NCBI GenBank assembly: GCA_946409855.1 | Contig: CAMJXZ010000081.1 | Location: 1-10,971, forward strand | Direction: 5' to 3' | From: an uncultured Clostridia bacterium | GTDB taxonomy: Bacteria; Bacillota; Clostridia; Christensenellales; Aristaeellaceae | DNA: 10,971 nt | Part shown: positions 1 to 5,996 of the stretch, piece after piece | Position numbering within the stretch: the stretch's first letter is position 1 | Layout: every line of letters starts with the position of its first letter | The notes under the pieces: generated by a model | Told to the model about the DNA's origin: nothing | The model's database searches: none | What the model saw: the letters and a program-made list of their open reading frames with translations, nothing else | Made by a program: the position numbers and the translations under genes

Positions 1-90
1 CGGCCATATCAGCCGATTTCATCTGTTTCCTGCTTCTTCTGCTGTCAAACTCCCGTGCTCAGCGAACCGGCGGAAACGCTGCTCAAGATG

Positions 91-116
91 AAAAACGACC
101 GGCTTTAATGGCCGGT
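91..116 (-). terminator. Small hairpin with a T-run on the minus strand
   Basis: A perfect 6-bp stem (ACCGGC at 98-103 with GCCGGT at 111-116) surrounds a 7-base loop. Read on the minus strand it is followed after two bases by TTTTT (the AAAAA at 91-95), the form of an intrinsic terminator for leftward transcription. Read on the plus strand there is no T-run. No leftward gene lies immediately upstream of it, so its function is unclear. The stem is short, so this is a weak call. Confidence 0.35.
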
Positions 117-131
117 GAAAGGGGAACATCC

Positions 132-169
132 GGCGCGGGCCGGGGGACGGCGCGTCCCCGGCCCGCGCC
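132..169. terminator. Strong GC hairpin, probable intergenic terminator
   Basis: The left arm at 132-148 pairs with the right arm at 154-169 to give 16 base pairs with a single bulged G and a 5-base loop (GGCGC). Almost all pairs are G-C, so the structure should be very stable. On the plus strand it is followed by CCTTGTTCGT, only a partial T-run, so it would be a moderate rightward terminator. It may end transcription of whatever gene lies to the left of the window and insulate the promoter at 265-294. Confidence 0.5.
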
Positions 170-264
170 TTGTTCGTACGTCCGCTGACCGATTCCGGAA
201 GAGCAGGCTGCGGGCAGGGTTGTGAAAAAGACAGCCGGCAAAAAGTAAAACTTCCCGCAGGTCA

Positions 265-294
265 TTGACGAAAAGGAAACGGGTGTTGTAAAAT
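265..294 (+). promoter_or_regulatory. Sigma-A-type promoter of the CapA operon
   Basis: A -35 box TTGACG (265-270, five of six consensus bases) and a -10 box TAAAAT (289-294, five of six) are separated by 18 bp. An AT-rich stretch follows, in sharp contrast to the GC-rich surroundings. Transcription would start near position 301, giving a leader of about 35 nt before the TTG start codon at 336. This is the only good promoter seen upstream of the three rightward genes, so it probably drives all of them. Confidence 0.7.
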
Positions 295-335
295 ATATAA
301 TTGTACGATTATGTCTTTGGAAGGGAAGGATTGCT

Positions 336-2534
336 TTGCGTTTGAACCGCAGGATCCAGATGGCGCTGCTGCTTGTGCTGGCGCTTGCGCTGGCCGCCGG
401 CCCGGCGTTTGCGGAAGGGTTCCGCAGCTATGAAAAGAACGGCGGGTGGCAGTACGCGGTGCTGGGCGTTTATCCATATGAAGAGGACGGCGGCATGCGC
501 GAGGTGCTGTGGCGGGTGCTGTACGTCGAGAACGACCAGGCCCTGCTGCTGACGGAGGACGTGCTGGACGTTCATCAGGTGATCAACGAGACGGACCAGA
601 ATGTGATCAAGGCCCGCACCTACCGGCGCATCGACGCCTATACGGACAGCGACCTGCACGCCTGGATGAACGGGGAAATGCTGGATACGCTGATCCCCGA
701 CGCGGCGCTTCAGGCCGCGCTGGTGGAAGGAACCTTCGGCAGGCTCTACTGCCTGACCACCGAGGAATACACCACCGCCAAATACGGCTTCAACCGCTCC
801 ATGTACGGGGAAAGCTTCCCCGACAGGAAGGCGAAGGGCACCCCGTATTATATTGCCCGGGGCGGCTATGTGGACCAGGGGACGAAGAACGCGCCCTACT
901 GGGCCGCCACCATCCGCGGCAAGACCGGGTACCAGCTGCAGCTGGTGGGCTACAACGGCCACCTGAGCTGGGGCGCCTACACGCGGGTGAACGTCGGCGT
1001 CCGGCCGGCGCTGACCATCGACCTGACGAAATGCGAATGGACGGGCAGCGGCACGAAGGACGAGCCCTTCCTGATCACCCCGAAGGCGGCGGCCCCGCTG
1101 GCCATGCCCGTGACGGAGGAGCCCGCCGCGGCGGAAGAACACGAGACGGAAGAACCTGAGACGGAAGAGCCCGCGCCGGAGGAACCCGCGGCGGACGAAA
1201 GCCCGGAAACGGAAGCGCCCGAACCGCAGGCGGAACGGCCCGGGAACGAAGAAGCCGGGACGGAAGAACCGGCGGAAGAGCCGGCGCCCGCCGCCGAAGA
1301 AGCAAAGGAGCCGGAGCAGGTGATGATCAACGGCGTGCTTGTGACGCTGGCCACCCCCGCGCCGGACGCTTCCCTGGAGGGCCGGGAACCCACCGAGCCC
1401 GTCGTGCCCGATTTCCTGTTTACGGCCCCCCCCGCCCCGGCCCAGTCCCCGGAACCCCCGCAGGAGGAGCCGGAAGCGGAACCGGAGGCGGCGCCCGCGC
1501 CCAACCGCTATACGGCGGACCGGATGGTGCTTTCCTTCATCGGCGACCTGAGCATCGGCGACGCGACCCAGTCCCGGTCCTCCGCCGCGTCCCTGACGAA
1601 CGTGATCGACCAGAACGGGTATGACTATCCCTTCTCGCTGGTGGCGGACTACCTGAAGGCGGACGATTACACGTTTGCCAACCTGGAGGTCTGCCTGACG
1701 GACAAGGAACAGCTCAAGTCCGACAAGAAATACAACATGATCGGCAAGCCGGAGTTTGTGAACGTCCTGCTGGAGGGCGGGATCGACGTGGTGAACACCG
1801 TCAACAACCACTGCATGGACTTTACCGTCAAAGGCTACGAGGATACGCTGAGCGCGCTGGACGGGGCGGGGATCAACCACTTCGGCTCCGTCTATCCCGG
1901 GACGGACCGCGGGTCGGACATCCTGGGCAAGGCGGAGGTGAACGGCGTCCTGATCGGGATGGTGGGCTACTCCTATCCCCAGGAATACGACCTGCTCCGC
2001 CTCAAGAACCGCATGGAACAGCTGCGCAAGGAGGGCTGCGAGCTGATCGTCTGCAGCCTGCACTGGGGACAGGAGGAACATCTGACCAGCCAGGTCTGGC
2101 AGTTCGGCTTTGCCAAGAAGCTGATCGACGCCGGGGCGGACATCATCTGGGGCCATCATCCCCACGTGGTGCAGCCGGTGATGTTCTACAAGGGCAAGCC
2201 CATCCTCTTTTCCACCGGCAACTTCATCTTCGGCACCATGAGCGAGGTGGACCCTTCCACCGGCATCTTCCAGCTGGAATACGACCTGACCGGCGAAAAG
2301 CCGCAGCTGTGCCTGATGAACGTCATTCCCTGCCAGACGGGGAAGCGCGGGGATTACCGGCCCTATGAGCTGACCGACCCGGCGGAGCGGAAGGCCTGCC
2401 TCAAAAAGCTGATCCATAAAAAGAAACTCGTGAACCTGGACAACCCGCCCCAGAGCTTTGCTGATACCGGACGGGTGGTCATCAACCCCGACGGCACCCT
2501 TGCCGACTGGACCGAACCGGATGTGGAGGAGTAA
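336..2534 (+). CDS. Exported DUF6273 + CapA-family fusion protein
   Basis: 732 residues. A signal peptide (about 1-26, basic start then a Leu/Ala-rich core ending AFA) is followed by a DUF6273-like domain (about 30-235; typical features are the W-R-V-L segment, the WMN stretch and the closing GVRPALTIDL). Next comes a long Glu/Pro/Ala-rich acidic linker (about 250-392). The C-terminal domain (about 397-700) belongs to the CapA/PGA_cap family of metallophosphatase-like proteins. It shows GD at 403-404, NLE at 449-451, NNH at 490-492, HWG at 576-578, GHHPH at 606-610 and GNF at 628-630. CapA proteins are linked to poly-gamma-glutamate capsule, but many family members have other or unknown envelope roles, and no capB/capC genes are visible here. 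The start is TTG, supported by the purine tract GGAAGGGAAGGA (319-330) at 5-nt spacing. It is the first gene of the operon. Confidence 0.93.
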   Translation: MRLNRRIQMALLLVLALALAAGPAFAEGFRSYEKNGGWQYAVLGVYPYEEDGGMREVLWRVLYVENDQALLLTEDVLDVHQVINETDQNVIKARTYRRIDAYTDSDLHAWMNGEMLDTLIPDAALQAALVEGTFGRLYCLTTEEYTTAKYGFNRSMYGESFPDRKAKGTPYYIARGGYVDQGTKNAPYWAATIRGKTGYQLQLVGYNGHLSWGAYTRVNVGVRPALTIDLTKCEWTGSGTKDEPFLITPKAAAPLAMPVTEEPAAAEEHETEEPETEEPAPEEPAADESPETEAPEPQAERPGNEEAGTEEPAEEPAPAAEEAKEPEQVMINGVLVTLATPAPDASLEGREPTEPVVPDFLFTAPPAPAQSPEPPQEEPEAEPEAAPAPNRYTADRMVLSFIGDLSIGDATQSRSSAASLTNVIDQNGYDYPFSLVADYLKADDYTFANLEVCLTDKEQLKSDKKYNMIGKPEFVNVLLEGGIDVVNTVNNHCMDFTVKGYEDTLSALDGAGINHFGSVYPGTDRGSDILGKAEVNGVLIGMVGYSYPQEYDLLRLKNRMEQLRKEGCELIVCSLHWGQEEHLTSQVWQFGFAKKLIDAGADIIWGHHPHVVQPVMFYKGKPILFSTGNFIFGTMSEVDPSTGIFQLEYDLTGEKPQLCLMNVIPCQTGKRGDYRPYELTDPAERKACLKKLIHKKKLVNLDNPPQSFADTGRVVINPDGTLADWTEPDVEE

Positions 2535-2537
2535 CCA

Positions 2538-3473
2538 ATGAAACGCATCATTTCCCTGATCGTCACCGCGCTGCTGCTGATTTCCCTGCTGGTGCTGGCG
2601 CCCTCGGAGACCGTGTTCGCGGCGGTCGTCCCGATCCCCCTGAACAAGGAGAAGATGGACAACCCGAACCCGGCGTTCTATATTTCCGAGAACGAATACA
2701 AAGACGAGAGCCTGCACATCACCATCGAGCGCGGCGTGTTTGAGGACTGCAATTACGTCGTGGCCTACATCCAGATCGCCGATCCTTCCCAGATCAGGAC
2801 CCGCATGACCACCAACGACGGCAAGCAGCGCCTGAACCTGAACTGGTGGCGCAGCCATCTCAACCCGATCCTGGCCATCAACGGGGACAACTACGGGGAC
2901 AATTTCACCGAGCTGGGCCGGCACATCGTGCGCCAGGGGGTGCTCAAGCGCCACAACATCAGCGGGAAGCAGAAGGTGTTCCTGGACGCGCTGATCATCG
3001 ACGACCAGGGCGACTTCCACATCATTCAGAACGCCACCGAGACGGACTTTGATATGTTCCAGGGGAACATCATCAACAGCTTCTCCTTCGGCCCGGCCCT
3101 CATTGTGGACGGGGAACTCATCACCGAATACGACGCCGACTACGGCAAGATGTACGCGGCCTACAAGGACGCGCGCCGGCTGTGCATCGCCCAGACCGGG
3201 CCGCTTTCCTACATGGTGGTGGCTACCGAGGGGCCGGAAGACCCCGGCAACAAGAAGAGCCTGTACATCGATCGCTTCGCTTACCTGGTCAGCACCCTGG
3301 GCACGGTGTCGAACGCCTACAACCTGGACGGCGGTTCTTCCGCCACGATCATGTTCCGCGGCGAAAAGATCAACTCCGTGAACGCCAAGACCAGCCGCGC
3401 TCTGGCGGACATGATCTATTTCGCCAGCGCTTATGTGCCGGAAAGCATGCCCGTGCCGGACGGCAGCCGGTAA
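2538..3473 (+). CDS. Exported NAGPA-family phosphodiester glycosidase
   Basis: 311 residues with an N-terminal signal peptide or anchor (about 1-28: MKR, then a Leu/Ile-rich core ending in VFAA). The mature part matches the NAGPA / DUF2233 family. It has AINGDNY near 113-119 (family pattern AINGgfF), GPALIVDGEL (family GP.Lv.dG), an Arg-rich RRLCIAQTG strand and the hallmark LDGGSS at 263-268 followed by ATIMFRG. Family members hydrolyse sugar-1-phosphodiester bonds; the eukaryotic one uncovers mannose-6-phosphate, and bacterial ones act on surface or capsular phospho-glycans. The natural substrate here is not known. Its Shine-Dalgarno GGAGGAG (2525-2531) lies inside the last codons of the preceding gene and its ATG is 3 bp past that gene's stop, so the two are tightly coupled. 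An envelope role beside the CapA-type protein is inferred. Confidence 0.9.
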   Translation: MKRIISLIVTALLLISLLVLAPSETVFAAVVPIPLNKEKMDNPNPAFYISENEYKDESLHITIERGVFEDCNYVVAYIQIADPSQIRTRMTTNDGKQRLNLNWWRSHLNPILAINGDNYGDNFTELGRHIVRQGVLKRHNISGKQKVFLDALIIDDQGDFHIIQNATETDFDMFQGNIINSFSFGPALIVDGELITEYDADYGKMYAAYKDARRLCIAQTGPLSYMVVATEGPEDPGNKKSLYIDRFAYLVSTLGTVSNAYNLDGGSSATIMFRGEKINSVNAKTSRALADMIYFASAYVPESMPVPDGSR

Positions 3474-3494
3474 GGGACGGAAGGGGACCGGATT

Positions 3495-4667
3495 ATGGCA
3501 GAAACGCTTTTTTCCATCGGATCCCTGCCGGTGACCAATTGGGCGCTTTGCGTGACGCTGGGCAGCCTGGCCGGGGTGCTGGTGATCTGGTATCTGAGCA
3601 TCAGAAGAAAAATCAACGGGGACGCAGCGGCGCTGCTGGTGCCGCTGACGGTCTTTTTGTCCGTCCTGCTGGGCCACGGGCTGTTCGCGGTTATATCCTG
3701 CCTGCTGGACCCGTACGTCCAGGAAACGGTGGGCGCGAGCCTGCTCGGGTACGTGTTCCGCCCCGACAAGGGCGGCTACATGGGCCTGGGCGTGCTGGGC
3801 GGGCTGTTCCTGTCCGCGCTGATCGTGAGCAGGATCAAAAAGGTTTCATTTCAGGAGCTGCTGAAGGCCGGCCTGCCGGGCGTGCTGCTGGCCATCGGCG
3901 CGGCGAAGTGGGGCGAATGGCTGTGCGGCCAGGGCACCGGGCCCGAGGCGGCCACCTGCTTTTTCCCCGTTTCGTTCCTGCCGGAGCCGGATTATCCGGA
4001 CTGGCGGGTGATTTCCGTGTTCTGGCTGGGCGGGCTGTTCGCGGTGTGCCTGGCCCTGTGGGGCATCATCGGGGCGCACCGGAAGGACGGCGTCCGGCCG
4101 GTCACGCTGCTGGTGTGCTACCTGTCCGGCCAGGTGCTGTGGGATATGCTCCGGGAGGACAGCTACATCCATTACCTTGCCATGAACTTCATCCGCATGG
4201 ACCAGCTGTTTTCCGTGCTGGTGCTGACGGGGCTGATGATCTGGGCCACGGTCCGGATCAGGCCCGGCGTCCCCAAAGGGATGATCGGGAAAACCGCGCT
4301 CCTGCTGGCCGGGATCCTGCTGCTGGTGGGCGGCCTGGTGCTCCAGGGCAGGGAGCTGCCGGCGGTGGGCGTGCTGCCCGGCTGGGTGCTGATCGTCCTG
4401 ATGGCGGTCGGCGCCGCGGCAGCCGTGCTGGCGGTTTGGATGCTTTGCAAAGTCCGGGGGACGGGCGTGTTCCGCTGGTGGGCGCTGATGCTGATCAGCG
4501 TGGGCCTGTGCGTGGCGATGCAGTTCATGTTCGACAAGCCCCTGCCCCTGTTCGGGGAGCTGATCTATTTCCCCGGGTGGCTGGTATACGCCCTGATCGG
4601 CGTGACCGGCGCACTGATGGGCCTGAGCACGCTGATGGTTTTGAAGCTGGCCCGGAAAAGGGCCTGA
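3495..4667 (+). CDS. Lgt-like polytopic membrane protein lacking catalytic residues
   Basis: 390 residues with about ten or eleven hydrophobic segments. The first 260 follow the order of prolipoprotein diacylglyceryl transferase (Lgt): TM1 (about 14-36), a GHG turn at 60-62 where Lgt has G-(A/G)-R, a GG-Y-MG-LG-VLGG segment (93-103), GAAKWGEWLCGQGTG (135-149, Lgt signature region) and QVLWDMLRED (213-222, Lgt R-x-x-x-E-x-x-R). Aligned from memory with E. coli Lgt, Y26 becomes W16, H103 becomes L98, R143 becomes K138, N146 becomes E141, E151 becomes Q146, R239 becomes Q213 and E243 becomes D217. True lipoprotein lipidation therefore seems unlikely. About 120 extra C-terminal residues (268-390) add four membrane segments; ordinary Lgt is about 270 residues. 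ATG with AAGGGG (3481-3486) 8 nt upstream, 21 bp after the glycosidase stop. It may bind a lipid-linked substrate; function unknown. Confidence 0.85.
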   Translation: MAETLFSIGSLPVTNWALCVTLGSLAGVLVIWYLSIRRKINGDAAALLVPLTVFLSVLLGHGLFAVISCLLDPYVQETVGASLLGYVFRPDKGGYMGLGVLGGLFLSALIVSRIKKVSFQELLKAGLPGVLLAIGAAKWGEWLCGQGTGPEAATCFFPVSFLPEPDYPDWRVISVFWLGGLFAVCLALWGIIGAHRKDGVRPVTLLVCYLSGQVLWDMLREDSYIHYLAMNFIRMDQLFSVLVLTGLMIWATVRIRPGVPKGMIGKTALLLAGILLLVGGLVLQGRELPAVGVLPGWVLIVLMAVGAAAAVLAVWMLCKVRGTGVFRWWALMLISVGLCVAMQFMFDKPLPLFGELIYFPGWLVYALIGVTGALMGLSTLMVLKLARKRA

Positions 4668-4692
4668 TCGGACCGGGCGGAACGCCGCATGC

Positions 4693-4722
4693 AAAAACCC
4701 GCCCGGAAGGGCGGGTATGCAT
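4693..4722 (-). terminator. Intrinsic terminator between convergent operons
   Basis: An 8-bp perfect stem (ACCCGCCC at 4697-4704 with GGGCGGGT at 4709-4716) closes a GGAA tetraloop. ATGCA/TGCAT (4689-4693 and 4718-4722) can extend the base of the stem. On the minus strand it is followed by a five-T run (complement of 4693-4697), so it best serves the leftward shikimate kinase/nrdR operon, ending 27 bp past the nrdR stop. It probably also blocks rightward read-through from the Lgt-like gene, although no T-run follows on that strand. Confidence 0.75.
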
Positions 4723-4748
4723 GAGAAGCCTTGCGGGATCTGCGCCGG

Positions 4749-5222
4749 TCATGCTTCCGGCGGCTCCGAATCCTTTTCCTTGAGCCGGGTCATTTCGGCC
4801 AGGAAGGTGAACAGGTCGGTGAACTGGCGGTAGACGGAGGCGAAGCGGATGTAGGCGACCTCGTCCAGCCGGCGCAGTTCCTCCATGATCATCTCGCCGA
4901 TGCGGCGGGTGGTCACTTCCTCCTGCATGCTGTTGTAGACGGTCTGCGTGACCCGGGTTACGATGGCGTCGATCTCCGCCGCGGAAACGGGGCGCTTGTG
5001 GCAGGCGGCCAGGATGCCGCTGCGGATCTTGTTTTCATCGAAGCGCTCCCGGGACTGGTCCTTTTTGACGACCAGCAGGGTCGGCTGCTCGATGGTCTCG
5101 TAGGTGGTAAAGCGCTTGCCGCACTGGATGCATTCGCGCTTGCGGCGGATGCTGGCGCCGCCGCTGACGGGCCGGGAATCCAGCACCTTGCAGTCCTCAA
5201 AGCCGCACACGGGGCATTTCAT
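4749..5222 (-). CDS. nrdR: Transcriptional repressor NrdR
   Basis: 157 residues, the normal family length. The N-terminal zinc ribbon has its four cysteines at C3, C6, C31 and C34 (CPVC and CIQC), with the conserved DSR (15-17), IRRKREC and RFTTYE segments. An ATP-cone domain follows (about 49-139), recognisable from VVKKD, the FDENKIRSG segment and the closing YIRFASVYRQF. NrdR senses ATP and dATP through the cone and represses ribonucleotide reductase genes at NrdR boxes. No nrd genes are in this window, so its targets lie elsewhere. The ATG shares its A with the TGA stop of the upstream shikimate kinase (TGATG), and a near-perfect AAGGAGGT (5238-5231) sits 8 nt upstream, so translation is probably coupled and efficient. 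Confidence 0.97.
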   Translation of the reverse strand: MKCPVCGFEDCKVLDSRPVSGGASIRRKRECIQCGKRFTTYETIEQPTLLVVKKDQSRERFDENKIRSGILAACHKRPVSAAEIDAIVTRVTQTVYNSMQEEVTTRRIGEMIMEELRRLDEVAYIRFASVYRQFTDLFTFLAEMTRLKEKDSEPPEA

Positions 5223-5770
5223 CAGGCGGCACCTCCTTTTCCTTCGTAGCAGGGCAGGGCCAGGACGGCGCTGACCAGGTCGATCAGGCCGCTGATCCCG
5301 TACTGGTAGCCGCGGGAATTGTCAAACCGGAAATCGGCCGCGTAGCGGTAATGGCCGATGCGGGCGTTGTACTGCTCGATGACGTCCTCGTGGGTGCCCC
5401 CGCGCAGGGTGGGCCGCCGGTCCGTCTTGATGTCGGACAGGATCTGGTCCAGCGGCCGGTCGATAAAGAGGATGATGCCGTGGTTTTTCATGATGGCGAT
5501 GTTCTCCGCGGTCAGCACCGTGCCCTCCCCGGTGGAGATGATGCAGGGCTGCACGCAGGCCATTTCCGCCAGGACCGCCGTTTCGGCGTTGCGGAAAAAG
5601 GCTTCGCCCAAAGTGCTGTAAATGTCGTTGACCGTCATGCCCATGATTTCGGATACGCGCTGATCCGTATCCACAAAGGGCAGGCCAAGCGCCTGGGCCA
5701 GCCGGAGCCCCAGGGTGGACTTCCCGCAGCCGGCCATCCCGACCAGAAAGATGTGTTCCCGTATGGTCAT
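5222..5770 (-). CDS. aroK: Shikimate kinase
   Basis: 182 residues, typical for the family. The enzyme phosphorylates shikimate with ATP in the pathway to chorismate and aromatic amino acids. Visible motifs are the Walker A loop GMAGCGKST (11-19), the substrate-binding DTD (34-36), GEAFFRNAE (55-63) with the shikimate-contacting Arg at 60, a lid segment DRRPTLRGG (117-125) and the late R-x-x-x-Y at 137-141. The usual GGG shikimate-binding loop reads G81-E82-G83 here. That is an unusual change and could affect activity or substrate, although the rest of the site is intact. The ATG at 5770 has only a distant AAGGA (5787-5783, 12 nt away). A second ATG at 5782 is out of frame. It is the first gene of a two-gene leftward operon with nrdR. 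Confidence 0.9.
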   Translation of the reverse strand: MTIREHIFLVGMAGCGKSTLGLRLAQALGLPFVDTDQRVSEIMGMTVNDIYSTLGEAFFRNAETAVLAEMACVQPCIISTGEGTVLTAENIAIMKNHGIILFIDRPLDQILSDIKTDRRPTLRGGTHEDVIEQYNARIGHYRYAADFRFDNSRGYQYGISGLIDLVSAVLALPCYEGKGGAA

Positions 5771-5834
5771 TGTTCCCGGACATCCTTTCCCGCAAAGACG
5801 GTAACCTATGCAATCAAATCACGCTTCACCGCTG

Positions 5835-5863
5835 AATATACCACAAAATGTACCGGAATGCAA
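5835..5863 (-). promoter_or_regulatory. Extended -10 promoter for the aroK-nrdR operon
   Basis: On the minus strand the -10 box is TATATT (5840-5835), five of six consensus bases. It is preceded by TGG, which makes a TGn extended -10. A weak -35 box TTGCAT (5863-5858) lies 17 bp upstream. The extended -10 compensates for the poor -35. Transcription would start near 5828, giving a leader of about 60 nt before the ATG at 5770. Confidence 0.55.
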
Positions 5864-5898
5864 GCAAAACGATGCTTGATGCCCGTACAAACGATGCT
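5861..5898. promoter_or_regulatory. Direct repeat plus palindrome, candidate operator
   Basis: The 10-mer AAACGATGCT occurs at 5867-5876 and again at 5889-5898, exactly 22 bp apart, close to two helical turns. The first copy overlaps a palindrome, CAAGCA (5861-5866) and TGCTTG (5873-5878), with a 6-base loop. The palindrome touches the -35 box of the leftward promoter. The phased spacing, the palindrome and the position between divergent transcription units fit a binding site for a dimeric regulator. No regulator can be named, and chance is not excluded. Confidence 0.35.
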
Positions 5899-5996
5899 CA
5901 TGAAGGCGTTTCCTCTTGCACGCTTTCCCGTGTCCGTTCTTCCTCCGGGCTGATGGATGCCCGCCCCGATCCCCTGATGTCTGAAAGGATTTTTGC

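Larger units (their letters stand above)
1..264. other. Left-edge region without a supportable gene
   Basis: No reading frame here is convincing. On the plus strand, frame 1 is open from the window edge to a TAA at 106-108, frame 2 to a TGA at 89-91, and frame 3 to a TGA near 186-188. Any of these could be the tail of a gene that begins outside the window, and none of the peptides is recognisable. On the minus strand an ATG at 22-20, with an AGGAA-type purine stretch just upstream, is open to the edge and could start a leftward gene, but only seven codons are visible. The region's clear structure is two hairpins (97-116 and 132-169), listed separately. Confidence 0.5.

Noticed and set aside
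83..265. A 60-codon minus-strand frame with a lipobox-like LPAAC near its start
   Set aside because: It runs through both hairpins, lacks a Shine-Dalgarno and the remaining sequence is low-complexity.
309..3677. An uninterrupted minus-strand reading frame of 1122 codons opposite the CapA and glycosidase genes
   Set aside because: It is antisense to two clearly real genes. Its product is rich in His, Arg, Gly and Val with no domain pattern, as expected when high-GC coding sequence is read on the opposite strand. No ribosome site or promoter supports it.
3182..4783. A 533-codon plus-strand frame overlapping the glycosidase and Lgt-like genes
   Set aside because: It is an out-of-frame shadow, rich in Arg, Gly, Ala and Pro, with no start site. 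The Lgt-like frame has membrane helices and a ribosome site.
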